Below are positions 53,401 to 62,784 of a DNA stretch of 64,000 nucleotides, piece by piece. The stretch comes from Saccharopolyspora elongata (GTDB lineage Bacteria; Actinomycetota; Actinomycetes; Mycobacteriales; Pseudonocardiaceae). The stretch spans positions 1-64,000 of the forward strand of contig NZ_SMKW01000003.1 of the NCBI RefSeq assembly GCF_004348985.1, in the 5' to 3' direction. The notes below the pieces were generated by a model, which ran no database searches, was not told the origin of the DNA, and worked only from the letters and a program-made list of their open reading frames with translations. Position 1 is the stretch's first letter; the number at the start of each line of letters is the position of its first letter. A program made the position numbers and the translations under genes.

Positions 53401-53973
53401 GGAGACGACCTGGTCGTGCTGGCCGGGCCCGCAGCGGACGCGCCGGAGCGCTGCCGCTTCGCGTTCCCGCGCCAGGCCCGCGACCGGCACCTGTGCCTCG
53501 CGGACTTCTTCCGCTCGCGGGAACGCGCCGAGGCGTCCGGGCAGGTGGACGTGCTGCCGCTGCAACTGGTCACGATGGGCCGGCCCATCGCCGACTTCGC
53601 CAACGAGCTGTTCGCCCGCAACGCCTACCGCGACTACCTGGAGATCCACGGCCTCGGCGTGCAGCTCACCGAGGCGCTGGCGGAGTACTGGCACCGCCGC
53701 GTCCGCCAGGAACTGCTGTTCGCCTCCGGCGTTCCGGTGGCGGCCGAAGACCCGTCCACTGTGGAGGAGTTCTTCCGGCTGGGCTACCGCGGCGCCCGCT
53801 TCTCCCTCGGCTACGGCGCCTGCCCGAACCTGGAGGACCGCGCCAAGATCGTCGAGCTGCTGCGGCCGGAACGCATCGGCGTGACGCTGTCCGAGGAGTT
53901 CCAGCTGCACCCGGAGCAGTCCACCGACGCGATCGTCGCCCACCACCCGGAGGCCAAGTACTTCAACACCTGA
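50431..53973 (+). CDS. metH: Cobalamin-dependent methionine synthase
   Basis: 1180 residues with all four modules in order: homocysteine-binding barrel (1-320; zinc ligands Cys227, Cys293 and Cys294, the last two in GGCCGT), pterin barrel (about 350-600, VGERTNANGSKAFREA), cobalamin-binding module (about 640-860; DVHDIG with His737 as the lower cobalt ligand), and the C-terminal reactivation domain (about 920-1180). It transfers methyl from methyl-tetrahydrofolate to homocysteine. The length is slightly shorter than E. coli MetH and typical of actinobacteria. Ends two bases before the stop of the convergent lipase gene. Confidence 0.97.
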   Translation: MPHSPWSPLLEALERRVLVADGAMGTLLQEVPLGLDDFAGLEGCNEILNATRPDVVRGVHRGYLVAGADAIETNTFGANLANLGEYGIADRIRELSERGARLARECADEFATAAQPRFVLGAMGPGTKLPTLGHVTFEALRDAYAEQTVGMLDGGIDAVLVETSQDLLQTKASVLAAKRGMARAGRRVPIIAQVTVETTGTMLLGTEITAALTALEPLGIDLIGMNCATGPAEMSEHLRQLAKQSRVPLSVMPNAGLPQLGPDGAVYPLTPEELAEALAEFVTQYGARLVGGCCGTTGEHIRQVVEAVRDLAPPRRELQPEPGVSSLYQAVPFAQDASVLVVGERTNANGSKAFREAMLEGDYDSCVEIAKAQTRDGAHLIDLCVDYVGRDGASDMAELAARLATASTLPVMLDSTEPPVLRAGLERLGGRCVVNSVNYEDGDGPGSRYRRVMELVREHGAAVVVMCIDEEGQARTRDWKLRVADRMIDDLTSNWGMAESDIIIDALTFPISTGQEEVRRDGVETIEAIRELKRTHPEVRTTLGISNVSFGLNAAARQVLNSVFLNECREAGLDTAIVHASKILPMNKIPDEQREVALDLVYDRRREGYDPLQKLMELFEGQTAKSSRASRAEELAALPLFERLERRIVDGERNGLEADLDAAMAEKPPLEIINENLLAGMKVVGELFGSGQMQLPFVLQSAEVMKAAVAYLEPHLERESAAGKGTLVLATVKGDVHDIGKNLVDIIVSNNGYHVVNLGIKQSIGTILDSAQQHRADAIGMSGLLVKSTVIMKENLAELNARGVAEKYPVLLGGAALTRSYVEGDLDELYRGEVRYARDAFEGLRLMDSIMARKRGGVIVPDQAEEAKKAERKARRERSLRIAEKRKAAAEPAPVTRSDVAAGVPVPTPPFWGGREVRGVPVGEYSAYLDERATFFGQWGLRGAKGGPTYEELVESEGRPRLRYWMDQLATEGILQHAAVVYGYFPCVSEGDDLVVLAGPAADAPERCRFAFPRQARDRHLCLADFFRSRERAEASGQVDVLPLQLVTMGRPIADFANELFARNAYRDYLEIHGLGVQLTEALAEYWHRRVRQELLFASGVPVAAEDPSTVEEFFRLGYRGARFSLGYGACPNLEDRAKIVELLRPERIGVTLSEEFQLHPEQSTDAIVAHHPEAKYFNT

Positions 53974-53974
53974 G

Positions 53975-54868
53975 CTACCACTTGCCGTTCTGGTTCACCG
54001 CCTCGTAGGCGGTCTTGACCGGAGCCCAGCCGTTGCCGGTGTCGTGCGGGACGCCTTCGCTGGAGTGCCAGTAGCGGAGTTCGTGCTTGCCGCCGGCGAT
54101 CTCGCGGATGCCGGAGTGCGTCACCTTCGGGCTGTTCCCGTTGAGGTACCGGAACTTGTGGTCGGCGTGGTAGCCCTTGTCGATCGCGGACGTGCCGCTG
54201 ACCGTCTCGTCCTCGTTGGCGCCCGCGAACGTCCAGTCCGTCCCGGCCGCCCAGGACTGGCTCAGGCGGTTCTCCGGCGCGTGCAGGACGCGCATGAACT
54301 CCGAGTCCGGGTCCATCGACTTCCACTGCGTGGTGTCCGAGGCGTCCGGGTTGCGCACGCCCCGGTGCGGGGTGCCGAGCGTGACGACGTCGCCGACCTT
54401 CAACGGCCCCTTCGGGAAGCCCGACCAGCCCTTGGCCGAACCCAGCAGCGCGACGCGGGTGACCAGCCCGCCCATCGAGTGCGCCACGATGTCGACCGAT
54501 TTGCCCTTCTTCGTGTGGTGCTCGTAGATGTAGTTGGCGAAGTCGGCGGCCACGTGCTTGATCCGCGTGCCGGTGGTGTTGTCGTCGCTGATCGAGACGT
54601 CGCAGCCGGTGTCGCCCTTGTAGTAGCCGACGGTCTTCAGCTGTCCGCCGGGCCAGCCGCGCTTCTCGAAGTAGTCGACGGCGTTGCCCCAGATGGTCTT
54701 GCAGTTCGCGTCGCTGCCCGGGTTGTAGCCGTGCACGAAGTAGACCGGATTGTTCCCCGCCGCCGAGGTTTCCGGGCTTTCCGGTTGCGCCGCAGCCGTT
54801 CCGCTGAGCGCCAGCATCGCGACCGCGAGCAACGCCGCCGCGGCCCGGCCCGTCCTGCTGAACACCAT
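53975..54868 (-). CDS. Secreted triacylglycerol lipase/esterase (lipase class 2-like)
   Basis: 297 residues. Signal peptide (1-27, ending GTAAAQ), PVYFVHGYNPGSD oxyanion strand, nucleophile Ser131 in AHSMGG, and TLGTPHRG after it, which is the EstA/LipA family. Two cysteines (CKTIW and CDVSI) could form a disulfide outside the cell. ATG at 54868 follows GGAGGAGG by six bases. Substrate chain length is unknown. Convergent with metH. Confidence 0.87.
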   Translation of the reverse strand: MVFSRTGRAAAALLAVAMLALSGTAAAQPESPETSAAGNNPVYFVHGYNPGSDANCKTIWGNAVDYFEKRGWPGGQLKTVGYYKGDTGCDVSISDDNTTGTRIKHVAADFANYIYEHHTKKGKSVDIVAHSMGGLVTRVALLGSAKGWSGFPKGPLKVGDVVTLGTPHRGVRNPDASDTTQWKSMDPDSEFMRVLHAPENRLSQSWAAGTDWTFAGANEDETVSGTSAIDKGYHADHKFRYLNGNSPKVTHSGIREIAGGKHELRYWHSSEGVPHDTGNGWAPVKTAYEAVNQNGKW

Positions 54869-55116
54869 GCGCGTCCTCCTCCCAACGGGAATGCGGCCTT
54901 CCAAGGTAGGTGAAGCCGATCTCGCCTTCCGGCCGAACGATCACGCGTCGCTCGTTCGGGCCGCCGCGTTGGGCCGACCGGGCCCGGGCCGCGCGTCGAT
55001 TGCTCCGATCGAGGGGCGACGAGGGATTGAACACTTTCGCTGGGGGAGGCCGGACCTCGGGTGCTGTACTGGTAGTGGTCATGGTCCACACCTCTTCCCG
55101 GAACGGAGATCCCCGA

Positions 55117-55821
55117 GTGACCCGCGACGCCGGTCAGAACTCGCCCGCCGCAGTGCTGTTCGACATGGACGGCACGCTCGTCGACTCCGAGAAGCTGTGG
55201 ACCATCGCGCTGGACGACTACGCAAGGCATCGCGGGGGCGCGCTCACCGACGCGACCCGGGAGGCGATGGTCGGCTCCAACATGACCCGCAGCATGCGAA
55301 TGCTGCTGGCCGATGTCGGGATCGCGGGTGTCCCGGAAGAAGTCGGCACTGCGGAGGTCGACGCGGCGGCGAAGTGGGTCGCGGCCCGCATGGAGGAGCT
55401 GTTCGAGCTGGGCCTGCCGTGGCGGCCGGGCGCGCCGGAGGCGCTGCGCGAGGCCCGCGAGCTGGGCATCCCCACCGCGCTGGTGACCTCCACGATCCGC
55501 CCCCTGACGGAGCTGGCGCTGGAAACCCTCGGCCGGGACTCGTTCGACGTGACGGTCTGCGGCGACGAGGTGGACGGCAAGAACAAGCCCGAGCCGGAGC
55601 CGTACCTGAAGGCCGCGCGGCTGCTCGGCGTCGACCCGGCGCAGTGCGTCGCGATCGAGGATTCCCCGACCGGGGTGGCCGCGGCCGAGGCCGCCGGCTG
55701 CCTGGTGATCGCCATCCCCTGCGAGGTGCCGCTGCAGCCCGGCCCGCACCGGGTCCTGCGCGACTCGCTGGCGGACGTGGACTTCGCCGCCCTCGGTGAG
55801 CTGTTCGCCCGGGCGGCGTGA
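55117..55821 (+). CDS. HAD superfamily phosphatase (beta-phosphoglucomutase/phosphatase type)
   Basis: 234 residues from GTG at 55117 (GGAG nine bases upstream; ATG at 55081 would add 12 residues). HAD motif I is FDMDGTLVDSE (Asp16, Asp18), motif II ALVTSTIRP, motif III and IV GKNKPEPEPYL and AIEDSPTGVAAAEAAG. The helical cap type 1 suits small sugar phosphates. It overlaps the next gene at TGATG, so the two may be co-translated. Substrate unknown; assignment to histidine or threonine metabolism from context is speculative. Confidence 0.87.
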   Translation: MTRDAGQNSPAAVLFDMDGTLVDSEKLWTIALDDYARHRGGALTDATREAMVGSNMTRSMRMLLADVGIAGVPEEVGTAEVDAAAKWVAARMEELFELGLPWRPGAPEALREARELGIPTALVTSTIRPLTELALETLGRDSFDVTVCGDEVDGKNKPEPEPYLKAARLLGVDPAQCVAIEDSPTGVAAAEAAGCLVIAIPCEVPLQPGPHRVLRDSLADVDFAALGELFARAA

Positions 55822-56789
55822 TGATCGACGTGCCGATCGTCCTGGCCGGGTACGGGCCGGTGGGGCGGGAGTACGTCGAGCTCGTCCGGCGGCACCGTGC
55901 GCGCTGGCGCGACACCTACGGCGCCGACCTGCACGTCGTCGCCGTCCGCGGCCGGCAGTCGCAGGTCCGGATCGATGGCGCCGTGCCGTCCCGCGGGCAG
56001 TGGGATCCCGCCGGTGAGATCGCCGAACTCCTCGCCGGCGCCCGGGTGCTGGCGCAGGCCGTGCCCTCGGACGGCAGCGACCAGCCCGCGCTGGACGCCC
56101 TGCAGGCGTTGCAGCAGGGCGCGCACGTCGTGACCGCGACGAAGTCGCACCTGCTCACGCATTGGCGGAAGCTCGACGAGGCCGCGCGCCGGGCCGGGCG
56201 GTCGGTGCGGATCTCCGGGGCGACCGGCGCCGCGATGCCGGCCGGTGACCTGGCCCGCTCGGTGCTGCGCGGCTTCGACGTCCGCGCCGTGCAGGGCTGC
56301 CCGAACGGCACCGCGACCTTCGTCCTCGACCGGATCGCCGCAGGTCACGGCCTGGCCGGCGCGGTCGTCGAGGCCCAGCGGCGCGGCATCGCCGAGGCCG
56401 ACCCCACCGCCGACCTCTCCGGCAAGGACGCCGCGACCAAGCTCCGGCTGATCACCGGCCTGCTGTGGGGCTGGGACCCGGCGGACGTCGCGGTCGAGGC
56501 GGAGCCGATCCGCGAACCGCTGCCGCCGGTGCCGGAGGGCCACCGGCTCCGGCAGGTCGCCGGCGCGCAGCGCGAGGAGCCTGGGCTGGTGCGCGTCGAG
56601 CTGCGCGCCGAACCCGCGGCGAGCACCTTCGGCGCGCTGCTGGGGCCGGAGAAGGCGATCAGCTACGACTGCGGCGAAGCCGGGATGATCGCCGTCTCCG
56701 GCGGCCGGTCGAGCCCGCGGGGCGCCGCGCTGGCCATGGTCAAGGACACGCTCGGGGCGGTGCTGGAGGCGACCACCGGGTTCCACTGA
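55821..56789 (+). CDS. Homoserine dehydrogenase-like protein without ACT domain
   Basis: 322 residues. NAD(P)-binding VLAGYGPVGREYVELVRRH, ATKSHLLTHW, GCPNGTATFVLDRI and the strongly conserved RGIAEADPTADLSGKDAATK, where the family keeps its catalytic Asp and Lys. The regulatory ACT domain of actinobacterial Hom proteins is missing, and the usual GATVGAGIP loop reads GATGAAMPAG, so it may act on another beta-hydroxy acid. The start ATG overlaps the HAD stop. A dedicated hom gene probably exists elsewhere. Confidence 0.8.
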   Translation: MIDVPIVLAGYGPVGREYVELVRRHRARWRDTYGADLHVVAVRGRQSQVRIDGAVPSRGQWDPAGEIAELLAGARVLAQAVPSDGSDQPALDALQALQQGAHVVTATKSHLLTHWRKLDEAARRAGRSVRISGATGAAMPAGDLARSVLRGFDVRAVQGCPNGTATFVLDRIAAGHGLAGAVVEAQRRGIAEADPTADLSGKDAATKLRLITGLLWGWDPADVAVEAEPIREPLPPVPEGHRLRQVAGAQREEPGLVRVELRAEPAASTFGALLGPEKAISYDCGEAGMIAVSGGRSSPRGAALAMVKDTLGAVLEATTGFH

Positions 56790-56880
56790 GGTGTCCGGCG
56801 GGTGACGCGCCGTGATGAAACCCGCAAACGAGCGGGTCCGCCTTCTGGTTCGGCGGCCCGGGATGCAAGGATCGTGGACT

Positions 56881-57144
56881 GTGAAGACCTTCGACGAGTT
56901 GTTCGCCGAACTGCAGGAACGAGCCCGGACCCGTCCGGAGGGCTCGGCGACGGTGGCCGCGCTCGACGCCGGGACGCATGCCCAGGGCAAGAAGGTCCTC
57001 GAAGAGGCCGGCGAGGTGTGGATCGCCGCCGAGCACGAATCGGACGAACAGCTCGCCGAGGAGATCTCGCAGCTGCTGTACCGGCTGCAGGTCATCATGC
57101 TGGGGCGCGGACTGTCCCTTGAGGACGTCTACCGCTACCTGTGA
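56881..57144 (+). CDS. hisE: Phosphoribosyl-ATP pyrophosphatase
   Basis: 87 residues from GTG at 56881. [15 protein letters not shown] at the start, [18 protein letters not shown] with the metal-binding EExxE helix, and [21 protein letters not shown] at the end match HisE. It removes pyrophosphate from phosphoribosyl-ATP in histidine synthesis, the step after HisG. AAGGAT eight bases upstream may be a leaderless -10 box. hisG follows after a 260-bp gap occupied by a repeat element. Co-transcription of the two is typical for actinobacteria. Confidence 0.93.
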   Translation: MKTFDELFAELQERARTRPEGSATVAALDAGTHAQGKKVLEEAGEVWIAAEHESDEQLAEEISQLLYRLQVIMLGRGLSLEDVYRYL

Positions 57145-57197
57145 ACTGGTCATGCTGATCGGGGTGGAGGTGCGCGTGAGTGCACGTGCCGTCAGGC

Positions 57198-57367
57198 AAG
57201 CGGTGTCAGCCGCTTTCTCTTTCGCCACGCGCGCAACTCGCACCGCCGCGGGTTCTCAGAGGGCCTCTCGGGAGGACAGCCCCGGCGTGGCGTATTGGTC
57301 ATACATGAGTCGGGGATCCCGGACCGAGAGGGCCTCTGAGGTTCCGCTACCGGCACCGCTGCTCAAG
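57198..57367 (+). repeat. ~170-bp structured repeat, left copy (between hisE and hisG)
   Basis: Begins with AAGCGG-TGTCAG-CCGCTT (57198-57215), then a conserved block CGCAACTCGCACCGCCGCGG at 57232-57251 continuing to TTCTCAGA (57260), then a large hairpin whose 17-base arms are 57255-57271 and 57324-57340 (one mismatch), with an inner GTAT…ATAC stem, and ends with GAGGTTCCGCTACCGGCACCG. A diverged copy in opposite orientation lies at 58274-58453. No coding frame. Probably a MITE-like element or a structured RNA. Confidence 0.7.
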
Positions 57368-57404
57368 TCGACTGCTGCAATTTAGAAGAAGGAGATCGAG
57401 TTCC

Positions 57405-58253
57405 ATGCTGCGTGTGGCTGTGCCCAACAAGGGCACCCTCGCTGGTCCCGCATCCGAGATGCTCGCGGAAGCCGGGTACCGGCAGCGCCATGAGCAGCGG
57501 GACCTCACCGTCCTGGACACCACCAACGACGTCGAGTTCTTCTTCCTGCGCCCCAAGGACATCGCGATCTACGTCGGCTCCGGCGAGCTCGACCTCGGGC
57601 TCACCGGCCGCGATCTGGCCCGCGATTCCGGCGCCCCGGTCGAGGAGCGGCTCGCGCTCGGCTTCGGCGGCTCCACGTTCCGCTACGCCGCCCCGGCGGG
57701 CCAGCACGACTGGGCCGTCGCGGACCTGCAGGACAAGCGGATCGCCACGTCCTACCCGAGGCTGGTCACCGACGACCTCGCGCAGCACGGCGTGACGGCC
57801 GACGTCATCCGGCTCGACGGCGCGGTGGAGATCTCCATCCAGCTCGGCGTCGCCGACGCCATCGCCGACGTGGTCGGCTCCGGCCGCACGCTGCGCCAGC
57901 ACGGCCTGGTCGCCTTCGGCGAGCCGATCTGCAACTCCGAGGCGGTGGTGATCGAGCGCCGCGGTTCGGACGACGAGCAGGCCAAGAACCAGCTCATCGC
58001 CCGCCTGCAGGGCGTGGTGTTCGCCCAGCAGTACGTGATGCTGGACTACAACTGCCCGCGCGACCTGCTCGACGACGCCACGAAGGTGACGCCGGGCCTG
58101 GAGTCGCCGACCATGTCGCCGCTGGCCGACGACCGCTGGGTGGCGGTGCGCGCGATGGTCTCCCGCAAGGACGCCCCGGCGATCATGGACCGCCTCGCCG
58201 CGGTCGGTGCCAAGGCCATCCTGTCCTCCGACATCAGGGCCTGCCGCCTTTAG
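57405..58253 (+). CDS. hisG: ATP phosphoribosyltransferase, long form
   Basis: 282 residues. [20 protein letters not shown] start, DLGLTGRDL, the PRPP-binding [19 protein letters not shown] region, and a C-terminal ACT-like domain (about 210-282) for histidine feedback inhibition, so it is the homo-hexameric long form. It catalyses the first step of histidine synthesis. ATG at 57405 with GGAG ten bases upstream. Inverted repeat copies on both sides. Confidence 0.95.
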   Translation: MLRVAVPNKGTLAGPASEMLAEAGYRQRHEQRDLTVLDTTNDVEFFFLRPKDIAIYVGSGELDLGLTGRDLARDSGAPVEERLALGFGGSTFRYAAPAGQHDWAVADLQDKRIATSYPRLVTDDLAQHGVTADVIRLDGAVEISIQLGVADAIADVVGSGRTLRQHGLVAFGEPICNSEAVVIERRGSDDEQAKNQLIARLQGVVFAQQYVMLDYNCPRDLLDDATKVTPGLESPTMSPLADDRWVAVRAMVSRKDAPAIMDRLAAVGAKAILSSDIRACRL

Positions 58254-58273
58254 AACCTGTTCCAGGCTCGCCT

Positions 58274-58453
58274 TGCTTGTCGGTGCGGGTGGCAGAACCT
58301 CAGACGCCGTCTGGACTGTGGGAGCCCCGACTTACGTATGTCCAAATACGCGGCGTCGGGGCTGTCCTCGCCCAGTAGCCCAGAAGGGCGGGCACCGTCT
58401 GAGAACCCGCGGCGGTGCGAGTTGCGTAGGTGGGCTAAGCGGCTGCGCCGCTT
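58274..58453 (-). repeat. ~180-bp structured repeat, right copy (after hisG, inverted)
   Basis: Read on the minus strand it starts AAGCGG-CGCAG-CCGCTT, has the same CGCAACTCGCACCGCCGCGG block, then an outer stem CTCAGACG/CGTCTGAG (58299-58306 with 58396-58403) and inner AGCCCCGAC/GTCGGGGCT (58323-58331 with 58355-58363) around CGTAT…ATACG, and ends GAGGTTCTGCCACCCGCACCG. Stem bases differ from the left copy, but pairing is kept. The rest of the gap to 58643 holds a GATAAT -10-like box (58596-58601). Confidence 0.7.
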
Positions 58454-58643
58454 CAAAAGCGCCCTTGCAGCGCCACAGCCTGTCAACGCACTGCTCTGTT
58501 CAGGCGAACGCCGCGTCCTCGCGAGTTCGTCCTGTATGCCCGGTTGCTCCACCGGATTGTGATCCGAGTGCCCCAAGTCGGCCGTGCCGATTGCGGATAA
58601 TGGAATCCGGGACGATCTTGGACGAGCCGGTGGGGGTGAGGAA

Positions 58644-59489
58644 ATGGCCGTCGTGGTACCGGGAACTACCCCGCCGCGGTGGGAGCTCTACGAGGGGATG
58701 CCATGCTGGATAGAGCTGATCACCACGGATCTCGAGCGGGCCCAGGAATTCTACTCCGGGCTGTTCGACTGGACGTACGAAACTCATCGCGATCCGGTCT
58801 CCGGCGAACACGTGATCGCCATGCGCGAGGGTTTCCCGGTGGCCAGCCTGCGGGCCGCCTCCGGTGACCAGTCGAGCTGGCGGCTCTACCTGGCCACCGC
58901 GGACTGCGAGGCCTTCGCGGAGCGGGCCGTGGCGTTGGGCGCGACGGTGACCGTGCCGCGCAACGAGGTGCCCGGGCTGGGCGCCAAGACGGTGCTGGTC
59001 GGGCCGGCCGGGGCCGAGTTCGGGCTGCTGGAACCCGAGGAGTCCTGGCAGTTCGACGTCGGGCTGCCGGGCACCCTGATGTGGGCCGAGCTGGTCACCA
59101 TCAAGGCGCAGACCGCGGACAACTTCTTCCAGGAGCTCTTCGGCTACAGCGCCGAGCAGTTCGGCACCGAGCACCGCTCGGACTACTCCGTCTGGTACCT
59201 CGGGGACGAGTCGGTGTGCGCCCGGGTCAGCATGATCCGCGACTTCATCACCGAGTCCACCAAGCCGCACTGGCTGCTCTACCTCGGCGTCGACGCGGAG
59301 GTCGGCACCGATGAGCTGGTCCGCCGCGCGATCGGCCTCGGCGGTCGCGTGCGGGTGGATCCGTACGACTCCAGCATCGGCCGGGTCGCGGTCCTCCGGG
59401 ATCCCAGCGGCGCCCGCTTCGCGGTCATCGACCCGACCCAGGCCGGCGACTTCGGTACCGCCGCCAACTACGACCCCTACGAGGACTGA
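58644..59489 (+). CDS. VOC (glyoxalase-fold) family protein, Rv0577/CFP30B-like
   Basis: 281 residues with two VOC modules: CWIELITTDLERAQEFYSGL and LMWAELVTIKAQTADNFFQE each begin a beta-alpha-beta unit; LRDPSGARFAVIDP closes the second. The layout matches the mycobacterial CFP30B/TB27.3 type, a putative glyoxalase-like antigen. Metal ligands are not fully evident, so enzymatic activity is uncertain. ATG at 58644 follows GTGAGGAA. Its own promoter may be at 58596. Confidence 0.85.
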   Translation: MAVVVPGTTPPRWELYEGMPCWIELITTDLERAQEFYSGLFDWTYETHRDPVSGEHVIAMREGFPVASLRAASGDQSSWRLYLATADCEAFAERAVALGATVTVPRNEVPGLGAKTVLVGPAGAEFGLLEPEESWQFDVGLPGTLMWAELVTIKAQTADNFFQELFGYSAEQFGTEHRSDYSVWYLGDESVCARVSMIRDFITESTKPHWLLYLGVDAEVGTDELVRRAIGLGGRVRVDPYDSSIGRVAVLRDPSGARFAVIDPTQAGDFGTAANYDPYED

Positions 59490-59521
59490 CCGCCCGAGGG
59501 CCCGGCTGCCGTCCGGGGTGC

Positions 59522-59567
59522 CGCAATTTCAATGGAAATCGGACCTTCGATTTCCATTGAAATTGCG
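59522..59567. repeat. 20-bp palindromic hairpin, TTTCNATTGAAA family (copy 2)
   Basis: Arm CGCAATTTCAATGGAAATCG (59522-59541) and its exact reverse complement (59548-59567) around GACCTT. Relative to copy 1 at 50298 the arm order is swapped, as expected for an inverted insertion. It lies between two convergent genes and may end transcription. Confidence 0.7.
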
Positions 59568-59585
59568 CGAGTTGTCCACAACCTC

Positions 59586-59607
59586 CGCAGTTTCGATTGA
59601 AACTGCG
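59586..59607. repeat. Short palindrome CGCAGTTTC-GATT-GAAACTGCG, TTTCNATTGAAA family (copy 3)
   Basis: Nine-base arms and a GATT loop, 18 bases downstream of copy 2. It shares the CGCA(A/G)TTTC frame and the TTTCGATTGAAA core with the longer copies. Two copies side by side suggest a BIME-like arrangement. Confidence 0.6.
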
Positions 59608-59627
59608 ATCCCCCGGGCGGCGGCGGG

Positions 59628-60515
59628 TCAGTCGGTGCGGTCGAGGACGGATTCCGGGCCCGGGTCGGGTTCCGGCCAGCCCGGGTAGGGCGGCGGGGTG
59701 CCGCCGAAGGCCGGGCACAGCGGCTTGTGGTCGCAGTAGTCGCACAGGCGGCTGGGGTTCGGCCGGAAGTCGCCCGTCTTGCCCGCCCGCAGGATCGCCT
59801 GCCAGATCGCCTCCAGGGTGCGCTCGAAGCGGCGCAGCTCCGTCTCGTCCGGCGTGTAGGCCAGCCGCTGCTTGCTGGCCAGGTACATCAGCAGCAGCTG
59901 GCGGGGGATCTCGCCGCGGGTGCGCCACAGCACCAGGGCGTAGAACTTCATCTGGAACATCGCCTTGGCCTCGCCGATCTCCCGCGGCGCGGCACCGGTC
60001 TTGTAGTCGACCAGCCGGATCTCGCCGGTCGGGGCCACGTCGACGCGGTCGATGAACCCGCGCAGCAGCACCCCGGAGTCGAGCTCGGTCTCCACCCGCA
60101 GCTCGCAGGCCTCCGGCTCCAGCCGACGCGGGTCCTCCAGCTCGAAGTAGGCGTCCAGCAGCGCGTTCGCCGACTCCAGCCAGCCCGTCAGCTCGGGATC
60201 GTCGGGCCCGTCGAACAGCTCGCCGAGCTCGGGCTGCTGCGCGAGCAGCTCCTCCCAGGCCGGCTGCAGCAGCGCCCGCGCCTGCGCCTGGTCGCGCTCG
60301 GCGGTCGGCAGTCCGAACAGCCGCTCCAGCACCGAATGCACCACGGTGCCGCGCACCTGCGCCTTGCTGGGCGTTTCCGGCAGCCGGTCCACGGCGCGGA
60401 ACCGGTAGAGCAGCGGGCACTGCTTGAAATCGCTCGCGCGGGACGGGGACAGCGCCGGCCGCCTGGGCCTGCCGTCCTGGAGTGTCCCGCCTGTCGCCTG
60501 CGCAGGTTCCGCCAT
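59628..60515 (-). CDS. RecB-family exonuclease (PD-(D/E)XK, Cas4/AddB-like, with Fe-S cysteines)
   Basis: 295 residues. RASDFKQCPLLYRFR at the N-terminus, GFIDRVD then RLVDYKTG (Asp and the D-x-K nuclease motif), and CDYCDHKPLCPAF at the C-terminus. The first Cys plus the final CxxCxxxxxC can hold a 4Fe-4S cluster as in Cas4 and AddB. No CRISPR genes are near, so a DNA repair role is likely; Rv2119 is the mycobacterial relative next to trmI. ATG at 60515 is eight bases after TAGGGT on the minus strand (leaderless). Confidence 0.88.
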   Translation of the reverse strand: MAEPAQATGGTLQDGRPRRPALSPSRASDFKQCPLLYRFRAVDRLPETPSKAQVRGTVVHSVLERLFGLPTAERDQAQARALLQPAWEELLAQQPELGELFDGPDDPELTGWLESANALLDAYFELEDPRRLEPEACELRVETELDSGVLLRGFIDRVDVAPTGEIRLVDYKTGAAPREIGEAKAMFQMKFYALVLWRTRGEIPRQLLLMYLASKQRLAYTPDETELRRFERTLEAIWQAILRAGKTGDFRPNPSRLCDYCDHKPLCPAFGGTPPPYPGWPEPDPGPESVLDRTD

Positions 60516-60592
60516 GGCCCGAGACCCTAATCGAGCCGACCGACACGCGATCACCCCCTGCACGGATCACGACTGCCTCACGGGTGGGGCAC

Positions 60593-60598
60593 TACCCT
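60593..60598 (+). promoter_or_regulatory. -10 box (TACCCT) of the M50 protease gene, leaderless
   Basis: TACCCT ends six bases before the ATG at 60605. The divergent recB-like gene has its own box (TAGGGT, minus strand 60529-60524). Confidence 0.5.
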
Positions 60599-60604
60599 GC
60601 GTGC

Positions 60605-62729
<2,125 letters not shown>

Positions 62730-62734
62730 ACGCG

Positions 62735-62765
62735 AAAGGCCCGCCCCGGACCGGGGCGGGCCTTT
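62735..62765. terminator. 15-bp perfect hairpin with T-tail on both strands
   Basis: AAAGGCCCGCCCCGG (62735-62749), one base, CCGGGGCGGGCCTTT (62751-62765). The A/T ends give a short T-run on each strand. It lies between trmI and the convergent membrane-protein gene and should terminate both. Confidence 0.8.
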
Positions 62766-62784
62766 GCACGTGATCGGGCGTCGA

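Noticed and set aside
50449..53946. Open frame of 1165 codons on the minus strand opposite metH
   Set aside because: It is the mirror of a real gene in a GC-rich genome: composition is rich in Arg/His/Gln/Val with no domain, and metH has all its motifs on the plus strand.
57145..58643. Insertion sequence carrying hisG
   Set aside because: The flanking repeats are inverted, but there is no transposase, and hisE-hisG is a normal pair, so hisG itself was not mobilised by them.
59628..60515. Cas4 of a CRISPR system
   Set aside because: The Fe-S cysteines and nuclease motif fit Cas4-like proteins in general, but no cas gene or array is present and the neighbours match a conserved housekeeping locus.
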